From Muscardinus avellanarius (taxonomy: Eukaryota; Chordata; Mammalia; Rodentia; Gliridae): a stretch of DNA of 64,000 nucleotides. Both the position numbers and the translations under genes were made by a program. Below, piece by piece: positions 37,130 to 48,868 of this stretch. The notes under the pieces were generated by a model. The model was not told the origin of the DNA. It searched no databases and saw nothing but the letters and a program-made list of their open reading frames with translations. Positions within the stretch are counted from its first letter, which is position 1, and the number at the start of each line of letters is the position of its first letter. The stretch is taken from contig OY726572.1 in assembly GCA_963383645.1 (NCBI GenBank), forward strand, positions 68,269,738 through 68,333,737, in the 5' to 3' direction.

Positions 37130-39440
37130 ACCAACTAATTAATGACATACCAAAATCTAATCATATGGAATGTGGAGAGAAAAATAAGTATAAATGAATT
37201 CCATAATGATCCTCATTCCTATTTCTCTTAACATTCCTTACCGGGTAACAGATACTAATATCATTAGATAGATATTTCGAATAATTCAGTCACATAAAAA
37301 CCAGAAAGTGCATTTTAGAAGGATGAAAAAAGTTTTCACATTTATCTTGAAAACCTATTTCCTAAACATCTTAATTACTGAAACAAATGTCATCACTGAA
37401 CCACAAAAGTTCCATCAACTTTAAAATGCACTTTGTAAAAGAAAAGCAGTTTTTCTTGCAGTGCAGGGATCTCACTCAGGGCAGGGCACCTGGTACAAAT
37501 GCATTCTATCACTGCACTATACCTCCACTCCTAAAAGAAATGGATTTTGGTTTTATTGTCACTGCGAATTGAATCTAGGGCCTTTGCTAAGCTAAGCTAC
37601 ATTCTACACGAAACACAAAGACTTGACTAAAGTATTTTAGGTAAATGTGGTGTTGGAATTGGGAAGCATGGTATTTTATTCTTATGTTGTTCTTCTGGTT
37701 CATAGGTCTCAATTCTATTAGTGACTCTTAGTATGTCCTCTGTTTTAGAAAGTAAAGTATTGTAAGAAAAAGTAGTGTTACTTGAAACCTACTTGTAACA
37801 TGAATATGTCCTGGTATAATAGAGGACACATTATTTTTGAAAAGTGCAGATTTCAAATCAGAAGAACTGGTACAATGAAAATTTTTTGTCTCTACTATTC
37901 TCTGTAGACACTTTTCTTCACATGTTTATGAAGGAATTCTTTCTAAACTGTACAAAATCAGCGAAGTGGGATGGTGCATTCCTGTACTCAGTACATGGAA
38001 GTCTAAGACAGGAGGATCACAGGTTCTAGGTCAGCCTCAGCAATGTAACAAGAATGTCAACAACCTAGAAAGATCATGTTTCCAAACAAACATAATGAGG
38101 GTTAGGGTGTAGCTTAGAGGTAGAATATCTCAGTAGCACAAAAAGTAAAACAAAATGTACATGTTCCAAGAGTCAGTTTTCATCTCTATTCACATGCAAA
38201 TCAACTAATATCTTTCTGATAAGTTACTTTTCCTAGTGATACTCATGTTCTATCCTGTTTTATGAATAATCCAACTCATTTTTTACATATTTGTGTGAAC
38301 GTGTGTCTATGCCCCTTCTGCATTATTTTATTTTATTTATTTATTTTTTGTGGTACTGAGGTTCCTGGAAGCCCTTCTACCTGCAGGCTACACTCCCAGA
38401 CCTATTTCATACTTTTTTTTTTTTTTTTTGAACCTGCGCGATCCTCCTGTCTCTGCCTCCCAAGCGCGGGGATTAGAAGCATGTGCCACCATGCCCGGCC
38501 CCTTGTGCATTATTTTATTTTATTTTATTTTATTTTATTTTATTTTATTTTTTTGTGGTACTGGGGGTGGAACCCAGAGGCTTTCTACCTCTGGGCTATA
38601 CTCCCAGACCCATTTTTTATATTTTATTTGGAAACAGGGTCTCACTATATTACTGAGAGCCTCACTAACTAGCTGAGGCTGGCTTTAAACCTGGCTTTAA
38701 ACCTGTGCCATCCTCCTGTCTCAGCCTCCCAAGCGCAGGGATTACAAGCGTGCGCCACCACGCCAGGTCCCTTCTACATTATTTTAAAGTATTTGGTTCT
38801 TTTCAATATTCTGTCCAAAAGTACACTTTATTTTCATCTGGGAATAATGTCTATATTTCCCATCTCTTTCATTTTGTGTTTTCTTCTTCATTTCACCTTT
38901 TTCTCCCTCTGGTAAGTTTCTGTAGACTTGAGCTTAACAGAAACAGCCACAAACTTCCTTTCCCTGAATACCAAACTCTTTCTAGCCCAGCACTCCTCCA
39001 TGATTGACTCTTCTTTTTCACCTAGATAGGAAAGACAGCTCCAAAATGTCAGTATTCATTTTGAACAGTCATAAATTTTAAATGCTAAACTTGAAATAGT
39101 AGTGGAGTCAGACTGAGATGAAACATCTTGGTCTATACTGATACTTTTCACCCTTTCAAGGTTTTTGCCTGTTTCCTTTGCAATCATCACCTTTAAAAAT
39201 GCCCTGATTTCATTTTTATATCCATATAATGAAAAACTCTGAAATTAAGCACCCTCAGTACCACCAAAAAAAGAAGATTGGGACCCAAGACAGGCTGTCA
39301 GTTATCCTCATGTAGCACATGAGAAATAGATTTTGTGGGAGAGTACAGGATCTATCTAAAGTCACTTACCTACTGAATGAAAAGCCACAACTCAAATTAG
39401 GTCAGCTAATTAGATTTCCAGCTCCATATTTTCTCCCATA
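37130..39440. repeat. Intron-1-like sequence below the first orphan promoter
   Basis: Resembles both 40200-41220 and 26400-27700. SINEs lie at about 37965-38155 (plus), 38348-38502 and 38556-38768 (both minus), with a (TTTTA)n repeat at 38511-38552. No coding exon of the family is found. Confidence 0.6.
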
Positions 39441-39512
39441 ATTTCAAACGGTTACGATCTACTACTAAATTCGGGGGCATATAAGCCTAGTGATAAACTT
39501 TCAAAAATTTCA

Positions 39513-39695
39513 TGCCGGGCGTGGTGGCGCACGCTTGTAATCCCCGAGCTTGGGAGGCGGAGACAGGAGGACCGCGCAGGTTTGAAGCCAGCCGCTGTGG
39601 TTTAAGAGACCCTGCTTCCAAATACAAAGTATCAAATAGGTCTGAGAGTGTAGCCCGGAGGTATAAGGGCTTCCAGGAACCCCAGTACCACCAAA
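39513..39695 (+). repeat. Young SINE beside the orphan promoter
   Basis: Full-length plus-oriented SINE (starts 'gccgggcgtggtggcgcacg') about 20 bases below the exon 1 donor at 39715. It is absent at the same place in the 41.3 kb copy. Confidence 0.85.
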
Positions 39696-39715
39696 ATAAA
39701 TATTTCTTCCCTCAC

Positions 39716-40045
39716 CTGACATTGTCAGAGAAGAGGTAACCTCCACTGCAGACACAAGTGGTGATGGGACAACAGCAGAGGACGTCTGGGCAATTGAAAG
39801 AATGAAGTCCCTGGTCGCGGTTCTCCTAGGAGGACCGCAGTGTGTTTACAGACACCTCCATGGAAACCCCAAGATTCTACCAGGTTTTGGTAGGTTTGGT
39901 GGGAGGATGATGTCACAAAAAAGGCAGTTTAAGGGTAGAAGAGAGCCAATGGAGAGGTCACATTGCCAAGCAGAAGATGGGGTTGTGTGGAGAGAATGCC
40001 AGGAGACTTATAATAGCACCTAAGTGGCTGAGCTCTGGGGAGGTG
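39716..40045 (-). promoter_or_regulatory. Orphan exon 1/promoter copy at 39.7 kb
   Basis: ATG-TCA-G with GTGAGG donor (39716-39722), CRE variant TGATGTCA on plus (39908-39915) and TTTAAG-type box. It aligns with 41264-41640 over its whole length. No family exon 2 or 3 is found between here and gene A exon 2 at 22741. If transcribed, it could splice only far downstream or produce a non-coding RNA. Confidence 0.6.
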
Positions 40046-40212
40046 GTACACATGGTAGTACTTTCGGGGCTCTTATATTACAGAGGTCCTTTCATTATTT
40101 TTTAAACTAATTTTTATAAGTAATATTATGTTTAACATAGTTCTCAACTGAATAGTTTTGTTGAGATAATAATATATACACAACTATTATTCTAACACGT
40201 CCAGAATCAGCC

Positions 40213-40390
40213 ACTTCTGATGGTGCATTCCTGTAGTCACACTACTTGGTGCTGAGACAGGAGGAGAACAGGTTCAAGGCCAGCCTCAGCAATGTAACAA
40301 GAATCTCAGCAATCCAGGTTCCAACCAAAAAAAAAAAAAATAGGATTGAGAGTGTAATGTAGAGATAGAATGCCCTAGTAGGACAAAAGT
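40213..40390 (+). repeat. Old SINE
   Basis: Degraded plus-oriented SINE. A related copy sits at 37965-38155 in the duplicated segment ('cagcctcagcaatgtaacaagaat' is shared by both), so it predates the local duplication. Confidence 0.7.
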
Positions 40391-41263
40391 AATTAATTAA
40401 ATGAAAATATATACGTTCAGATTCAATGTTCATCTGTATTAAAATCAATCAACCTAACGTGTTTTGAGAACCTATTTTTTCTAGTGGTATCCAAGTTCTT
40501 GCCTCTTTCCTGCCTAGTCTAGCTCATTTTTCACTTCTGTGTGTTGATTTGGTCTATGCTCTTTCTGCATTATATTAAAGCATTTGGTTCATTTTGATAT
40601 GCTATTCCAAACTACATCTTATTCTGTTTTTAGAGAAATCTCTATGAACCCCTTTTTTATGTTTTCTCCTCCATCACTTCCCAGTTTTCTCCCTTCTGTT
40701 AGTTCTTGTGGATCTGTGCTTAACATAAACAGTGACAAACTCCTTCCTCTTGACTATCTGCCTTTTTTTTTTATCCCAGCACTCTTTTTTTTCCTGATGA
40801 TTTTGTATCACCTGGTACCTGTAATGTAAGTAATATTAACTTTTGAATGTCTTTGAATTTGAAATCCAAAAGTTGAAATATTAGTGGGGAGTGTTTTACA
40901 GATAAAACATCTTGGTATATACTGATAGTTTTCCATCCCATCTAGATATTACCTGTATCTATTGAAGCAAACACCTTAAAAACTCCCCTGATTTCAGTTT
41001 CTATATACATAGGACAAAAAACCCACTAAAATGGAGAAAGACAGAATATAGGCAGTCAGTTATCTTCATGAGGCTGAGGAAGAAATGGATTTTGTAAGAG
41101 AGTAAAGGATCCGTCCAAAGTTACATACGTAGTAAATGTAAAAGCCACAACTGAAATGAGTTCTCTAGATTTTCAGTTCAATACTTTCCCGATATTCCTA
41201 CTATTTTCACTTAGTATTACAATGAGGGGGAAGAAGGCTAATGATCAAACTTTCTTTCCTCAC

Positions 41264-41640
41264 CTGACATGGTCAGAGAAGAGGTACCACCAATTGTATG
41301 TACAGTGGATGAAGGGGTGACCCCAGAGGATGTGTGGGTCACTGAAGGCCAAGAGCACATGTCTCCAGAGCGAAGGTCACTGGACACTGATCAGTCACTG
41401 GACACTCTGACCAGCTGATCAGTCACTGGACACTCGCCAAATGCGATGTCCAAATGTGTTTACAGACAATTCCATGGAAACCCCAAAATTCTATCAAGTG
41501 GTGTGGTTTGGTTAGAGGATGATGTCACAAAAGGGCAGTTTAAAAGTATAAGAGAGCCAATAGGGAGGTCATATTGCCAAGCCGAAGATATGATTGGGTG
41601 GAGAGTGTCAGTAGAGAATCTAAGTGGCTGAACTCTGGGG
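41264..41640 (-). promoter_or_regulatory. Orphan exon 1/promoter copy at 41.3 kb
   Basis: ATG-TCA-G with GTGAGG donor (41264-41270), CRE variant TGATGTCA on plus (41520-41527) and a TTTAAA box near 41540. It also has a small local repeat of CAGTCACTGGACACT-type units at 41385-41440. Its downstream coding exons appear to be lost. Confidence 0.6.
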
Positions 41641-41959
41641 AGGTGAATTCTGCAAGACACACAAAATGGTCACATTTCTGAAGTCTCTTACATTATAGAG
41701 ATCATGTCAATATTTTAACTAATGTTTATTAATCAAATGATGTTTAAATTTCACATATTCCACAAAAATTGAAAAATTCTATGAATGTAATAATATATGT
41801 ACCATTAGTATCCCTAGGGAGGATAGAAAGCACAGTCTACATTTTGTAATTAATTGTCCGGATACTTTTTCAGTCCATCTGCTTGGTGATCCTACTGCTT
41901 TTAAAGTATATGCAAAGAAAGTGATCAAGAGGCTCTCTTTATAATTTGTTTGAAGAGTG

Positions 41960-42440
41960 AAGTTTACTGAATACACCTTGAGAGAATGATGTGGTCCTAG
42001 GCCCTTCTTTCTTAGTTTCTTCTCCTTAAGTCCCATTTTCCTTGTGCTAGGCTGGACCTGGTTGAACTGGAATCTCTTCTCCCCCCGCCCCCCCTTTATT
42101 GTAAGAATTATTTCAAGAGGAAATCTTGAGTTTTGCATTTTTACAACCGTGGATGTTACTTCGTATCAACTTCCCAAACATGTCTTTTTCATTTGACCCC
42201 TTGTTTGACAATAGAGCGTAACATTGAGAGCAAACACTAGAGAGTGGAAGACACAGCTGACTGCACACTTTCCCTCTTGTGGACATTGTTTGCATTCTTT
42301 TGTCTTTACCTTGTTTACTCTGTGTCCTTGGGCCAGACATACATGCTGCCACCGGGGCCTTCATACTTGAGAGGAACTGAGGGCTCTTTCTTCTTCCATT
42401 TGTGAATCCAGTGTGGAAGTTCCTATGGCCTCCTTCCCAC
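41960..42440. repeat. Recurrent intergenic block V, copy 2
   Basis: Partner of 28440-28900, in the same place relative to its promoter copy. A C-run (42083-42098) lies within. Unrecognised and probably non-coding. Confidence 0.55.
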
Positions 42441-42692
42441 TACAAAGAGCCACTGTGGGATCTTGGGCCTCTTATATTCTTCTTAAGACATACGTGAGTG
42501 CAAAGCCAGGCAAAATGGAGAGGACATGGCTAAAGATACGAGGAGATATCAGTGGAGCAGAGGGAACATTAGTGTACAGGGAAGAAGAGACCAATGAACA
42601 CTTGAAGTTTATGTTATCTGTGAGAATTGCGTCAACTCATTTTAGTTCTATCTTGTATAAAAGCAATATATGAGTCCCTGATTTATTTTTAG

Positions 42693-42874
42693 TGGTACTG
42701 TGGATCCTGGAAGCCCTTCTACTTCTGGGCTACACTCCCAGACCTATTTTTAAATATATTTTTATTTGGAAACAGGGTCTCTTAAGCCAGCGCGGCTGGG
42801 TTCGAACCTGGGGGATCCTCCTGTCTCTGCCTCCCAAGGGCGGGGATTACAAGTTTGCACCACTATGCCGGGGT
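42693..42874 (-). repeat. SINE
   Basis: Minus-oriented SINE with intact tail ('tcctggaagcccttctac') and head boxes. Confidence 0.85.
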
Positions 42875-43049
42875 TGAGTCCCCAATTTTTTAGGAAGGTA
42901 CGAAGGTACTTCAGTGCCTGCCATGATTTTGTATATATAACATACCTTTCTGCATTTTATGCCTTTTCTGGTTATTTATACATTATGGATTGCTTTTAAT
43001 GGTTTTGGGTTTCTCATCAGTTTTGTGTCATCTTCTTAGGAAATGAATG

Positions 43050-43610
43050 TTGAAGGACATAGTGCATGCTTTTCTCTTGTTGAGTCTTCATTTGGAAGCA
43101 TCATGACTGTGACCTGGTGGAATTGTGGAGAGAAGAAAAGAATGATTTGAGAGAGGCACTGTGGTGAGTTGCGCCATGTGCCCAAGCATAAGAACAGCGT
43201 CTTCAGTCAGCCCAACCTAAACCTCTAGGCCTTTGGCTTCCCTGTGCTGGTCATGTTTTTCTCACTGATTTTCCCTGTAACAGTGATTGAGTCAAGGCTG
43301 AACTACGATTGATTTTTTTCTATGAATATAACTGGTTTGGGGAGGAAATCTATGTGTATCCTAATTTTCACAGGTGATTATTTTTTATGCATGTCTCAAT
43401 GGCTCCAGGTGTGGCTTATCTAGGCTCAGTGAGTAGGTAGTGTATGATAGAAGATGCCATGAGGTGAAGGAAAGACAGGTTTATAGCTGAGAACACTGAA
43501 GATAAATATCACATGGAGAGAACTATTTTTTCCTTTTCTAATTATACTTCTAGTTCTTATGAATAATCATTTTTACTCGCTGACTTGTTTGATATAATGT
43601 GTGTGAAGTC
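43050..43610. repeat. Recurrent intergenic block U, copy 3
   Basis: Third U block, with 'gtgagttgcgccatgtgcccaagcat' and 'ctcagtgagtaggtag'. It ends about 70 bases before the 3' end of copy D. Confidence 0.6.
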
Positions 43611-45816
43611 ATTGAGGATGGGACCACCAAATATGTTTATTTAAATTTTTTGTTAATTATACCTTAATAGAAAGTTTAACTTCTTGCCAAAGTGCTGTCT
43701 CATATCATAGACTCAGCAGAGGGTGCATGGATGAGGTCTAGGTCTGTGATACCATCGCTGACCCAGGCTCTTTCCATCTCTCTGTGCTTCCATCTTGTTG
43801 TCAGTCTTCACTCCAGAATGGAAGGAAGGTGCAGTAGGTGCATCTGAGCTCGTGGAAGCAGGCTGGCAAGGGTGAACTGCAGTGGACCTATGTGAGGTCA
43901 GAGACTAGCTTCTGAGGAACAGGTTGACCTTGAGTTTTGTGTGTGCCCAAGAAAAGGCAAAGGCATGGTCTGGCCATTCCAGATGGTAGATAGCATCTCC
44001 TCCCTGGATAGAGATGGACACTCTTTTTCATTAGTGCTTTGGTTTCTGGACTCTGACCTGAAGTTCTTCATAACCGTTAAGCTCGTGTCAGATATCCCAC
44101 CAGTGTATAAAAAGAGACATCATGGGGTGTTTGATGCTTCTTTCGTTTTCCAGGGACTTGAAGGAAGAAAGCCTAGTTTCCTTATCACTTTTCTTCCTCA
44201 GTGCAAGAAAAATGTGCAGTGCCAGAGAGCTCTGAGGCTTTTGAAAGATCTCTTGGTAATCTCAGGGGAATTTCTCTTTCCTTTAACATATAGAATTCTT
44301 TACATCTCTGCCCTGACTTTCTTCCCGGGTGAATATTGTCTTTTGATTTCTTGGATCCGTTTTCCCTGCCTTTTTGGCCATTGCTGCCCATGGCTCTCAG
44401 CTTTGCAGGTCCTGCAGGATGCAGCTCTTTGAGGTTTGCTGTGCTAAGGCTTGGCCATGCTCACAGGAATGCTGTTGTTATCCCCTTCACTGCCACTTCT
44501 CCTCCCACAGGCACTCTGTAGGCAATATGTGAATTTTGGACTCTGGGGCCCCCTCCATAATGTCAGAGGATTTATGCCTATCCTCCCTTTTTACCCTTGA
44601 CGCGTCCTTCATCTCCTTCAATCAATGGCTCTGGTATCTTCAACTTTTATGGATGTGGCACTCCCAAAATGGAGAATCTGCAATAGCTGAATAATCTCCA
44701 GCATGGTAGTGATGTCTGCCAATCACTGGTGCACTAGGTCTCATCTCAAGTGGTCTTGGTCCTCCACACTCAGGCTCTTGCTACCCAAACTGTGGATGTC
44801 AGAATCGGGCTAGTGAGTCAATGGAATGGATATACGCCAGGAGCTGGTGAATTTCAGGGATTTGTCATGGACCAGAGGAGAATATGGATTTTCTCCTGGG
44901 ATCTGGTCAGTATTCAGAGGCTGTGAATGCTGGGATGGTTTGCATTTCTTCCTTATTAATTCATTCTGTCTCTACCTGGCTTGCATAGGAAGACCATTTC
45001 AAGAGATTAGCCAAGTTAAGGTTGGCATTTATCATGGAATTGTCTCAAAATTCAGGTGGAGAGCTACTAAAACATATCTGGCTATTTTAGCTTCTGCAGT
45101 ACTTAGGGAACTCTGGAATTTGTGGCTTGCGGAATTTAATCTAAGGGAGGTTTTGTCCTCACTGGAGTTTTCATCACTGCAAAGGAATCAAGGAAGATGT
45201 CAGTCTCTGGTGTGTGGGATGCTCTTTGTACACACCAACAGGGTGATGAGATATCTATTGATAGTGGATTAGACAATTCCCTAAGTATTCTTTAGGACCA
45301 TGGACAGGTCCCCCCACATTACAGCTATACATTGCCTGGGCCACATGTATCTGGTGATAATTTTGTGTCAGAGTTTTTTTTTTTTTCCTTGTGCTCTATG
45401 AAATAATTATAATTGAAATGATATCCTGAGTGGAAGTGTTTGAAAGTGAAATTCATTTTTACAATATGAAGTTTCTGTGGCTGGTAATGTAGACCTTTGG
45501 CTTTGTCTAGTATCCCCAGACAACTTGACCGTGCTTGAATGCTGATCCAGGTGGGCACTCCCCATGCGTGTCTGAAAGGAGATTCCAGAGGCAGAGGGCC
45601 GGAGACATGTTGAACTTATAGGTGGGACAGACTCTCTGGGAAAGCTGTAGATACCTCCTCTTAGGGAAGCTGCTTTTCCCACCACAGGAAGATACAGGTG
45701 TAGAGAAGCTTAAATTGTAAGTTAAGATGAATTTTGGAAATGGCCAGTGGGAAGCCAAAGGGCAATGACAAAATGATGAGATTTGCAAGTTCTCGTTATA
45801 TTTGAGAAGCAGTATT

Positions 45817-45817
45817 C

Positions 45818-45865
<48 letters not shown>

Positions 45866-46050
45866 TTTGGTGGTACTGGTGTTCCTGGAAGCCCTTCTAC
45901 CTCTGGGCTACCCTCCCAGACCTATTTTATACTTTTTTATTTTTGGAAACAGGGACTCTTAAGCCAGCATGGCTGGCTTCGAACCTGCGTGATCCTCCTG
46001 TCTCCTCCTCTCAAACGCGGGGATTACAAATGTGAGCCACCATGCCCAGC
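45817..46050 (-). repeat. (AGT)n repeat and SINE
   Basis: About 16 AGT units (45817-45865) sit directly on the tail end of a minus-oriented SINE (45866-46050). The poly-Ser frame is read from the repeat. Confidence 0.9.
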
Positions 46051-46361
46051 TTGAGAAGCAGTATTATGTTAATATAGGTTCTTCGAGGAAGCCCCTAATA
46101 TCGATATTCTCTGAGATACTAAAATTGAATCAGGTTAGGATGGTTGTAAGTGGTGGAACATTTTGGTACTCATTTGGTGAACTGTGCTTCCTCTCTACTC
46201 GGGCTCAGATGGCCTAAGGCTTATGGTTCATACATTATGTCCTAGATGCATCCTTTTTTTAGCCCATAGCTTTCCCTGAACATACACCTGTACTGACTGA
46301 TAACTACTCAGGAGATAAAATGTTTTAGGATCAGGAGACCTTATAGAACTTCTAATGCCAT

Positions 46362-46960
46362 TTTTTACTTTTTGTGACTGACCTCACTTAGCATAATGTT
46401 CTCCAATTCCATCCATTTTACTGTAAGTGACATAATTTTTTCCTTCTTTTTGAGTGAGCAAAATTTCATTGTGTACATATGCCATAGTTTTGTAATCCAT
46501 TCATCTGTCGATGGACATCTTGTCTGGTCCCATAGTTTGGCAATTTTGAGTTGTGTGGCAATGAGCATAGATATGTGTGCGTTACTCTGGCAGTTTGTTT
46601 GGGTAGATATCCAGAAGTGGTATAATGGGACCATATGGTACATTTGTTCCCATTCTTCTGAGGGTCCTCCATGCAGTTTCAATTCCACCAATATATTAGA
46701 GTCTCCACTTCACAACCTCACCAGCCTTTGTTGTTTGTGTTTTTAGTGATGCTATTCTAATTAGGATTAGGTGATATTTCAGGGCAGTTTTGATTTGTAT
46801 CTCTCTGATTGCTAATAATGTTGAACTTCTTTTATACATTTACTGGCCACCTGAATTTCTCCTTTTGTGAATAAATTTCTTCTTTTGTCTATTTAGTTCA
46901 CTTACCAAAATTGGGCTATTTGTTTTCTTGGCGATGATTTTCTTTTTCTTTAAATAGAGC
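46362..46960 (-). mobile_element. L1 ORF2 tail fragment
   Basis: Minus-strand ORF2 C-terminal sequence without its own 3' UTR ('[31 protein letters not shown]'). It is heavily broken and abuts the next L1 on the right. Confidence 0.8.
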
Positions 46961-47932
46961 TGCTTTACTTTTTATTTTTATTTTTTATTGGTGCATTGTA
47001 GTCATACATTTTAATGGAGTACAAGATGGTAGACGATCCATGAATGCATCACTTATTTAGACCTTACCCAATTTCCACCCCCACTCCCTCCCCACTCCTT
47101 CCTTCTCATGTTTGGCTTAGTGATTGACTTAGATAAGTTTTTAAATGTACATCATGTACATTAGGTAATTTGCCTTTATCCCCATCCTGTCCTCCTCAGT
47201 TAGGTCACCTTATTTTCTCATCTATGGCTTCTCCTTCTTCATCAAGAGTTCCTTTTGTATCCTAGCTTCTGCATATTAGGGGGGAGCATCAGATTTCTTA
47301 TTATTTCAGATTTTCTTATTCTTCATGGCTGACTAATCTCACTTAACATAATGTCTTCCAGTTCCATCCATTTATATACTCCTGTTTTTCTTTATGGCTG
47401 AGTAAAATTCCATTGTGTACATATCCCATAGTTTTGCAATCCATTCATATGTTGATGGACATCTTGGCTGGTTCCATAGTTTTGCAATTGTGAATTGGGC
47501 AGTTATGAACATGGATATGCATGCATTAGTTTGTTCGTTTGGTTTCCATTCTGTTGGGTAGATACCCAGGAGTGGTACTGCTGGATCATATAGTAAGTTC
47601 GTTCCCATTCTTCTGAGTATCCTCCATACATTTTTCCAAAGTGGTTGCACTAATTTGCAGTCCCACCAACAATGTATTAGTGTTCCCACATCCTCACAAG
47701 CATTTGTTGTTTGTGTTTTGAATGATTGGCACTGTAGTTTGAGTTAGGTAAAATTTCAGGGTAGTTTTGAAATACATCTCTCTGTTTGCTAATGATGTTG
47801 AGCATTTTTTCATGCATTTATTGGCCATTTGACTCTCTTCCTTCATGAAGTGCCTATTTAGTTCACTTGCCCATTTTTTGATTGGGTTACTTGTTATTAG
47901 TGCTGAGTTTCTTGAGTTCTCTGTATATTCTT

Positions 47933-48868
47933 GATATTGTAATGGTTTGAAATATTGACGTGGGTTCTTGTTCTTAGCTATTTAGAAAAAATAGCCAGAG
48001 GCCGGGTGTGGTGGCACACGCTTGTAATCCCTGTGGTTGGGAGGCACAGACAGGAGGACCATGCTGGTTCGAAGCCAGCTGTGCTGGCGTAAGACACCCT
48101 GTTTCAAAAATATAAAATAGGTCTGGGAGTGTAGCCCGGAGGTAGAAGGGCTCCCAGGAACCCCGGTACCCTAAAAAAAAAAAGAAAAGAAAAAATAGCC
48201 AGAACTATACTGCTGCAAGCTTAAGCAAATTTTTATTATTACAAAGGTAGAAAGAAGGAACTGATCATCAAAGCACTGCATTAGAAAGATGCAGTGGAGT
48301 GCTTGAAAGAATTATACTGAAGTTTTTGAACATAGAAGAGTTTTTATAAGGATTCATCATCTCCCTTCTCCCATCTTACTTAGGCACTAGTCTTTTTAAC
48401 TTCCCCGACTCAATGCAGGCACAGGCCCACCATGTATCTCCATGGTGTAAGCCTTTCTTGTTAGATATATAACCAAGATGTGTTGATTTATTAACAATAT
48501 CATGTCCTTGAAGAGTTTTTAGCCTTTTTCTATCACTATATACAAAAGTTATGTAATATGTTGTATACTTTTATTTAAAGTATGGAGGCTTTTGGCTATA
48601 ACGTTTGTGTACTTTAGTAATTAATGTAAGGTTCTCTTAACTCTAAACTACTGTGAGAATTTAGTGTTTGTTCTAATATTCCATGTTTAGCTGCACTAAT
48701 AGTTAACTTTTAGCTGACCAAGGTCAATATTGTCTGCAGCTCTTGGCTGACAGCTTAGAGGCAGAAAAAAAGATTTTCTACTTTTGCCTAGGTATGAAAG
48801 CTTATTCTTATTCGCAATTAATACAGCTCTTATTAATAACCAATACAGGCTCAGTCCCCATCAGATAT
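47933..48868 (-). mobile_element. Solo LTR of an endogenous retrovirus, 5-bp target duplication
   Basis: TGTAATGG at 47938 to CCCCATCA at 48863, bounded by GATAT on both sides (47933-47937, 48864-48868). Removing it restores the L1 reading 'gatattagtcctctat'. TG...CA ends and a 5-bp duplication fit an LTR. No internal viral genes are present. Minus orientation is suggested by AATAAA near 48230-48240 in that reading. The family is not identified. Confidence 0.7.
47984..48203 (+). mobile_element. SINE inside the solo LTR, 16-bp target duplication
   Basis: AGAAAAAATAGCCAGA stands at 47984-47999 and again at 48188-48203. Between them is a full plus-oriented SINE with 7SL/B1-like head, ID-like tail and A-rich end. 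It gives the exact ends of this SINE family. Confidence 0.9.
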
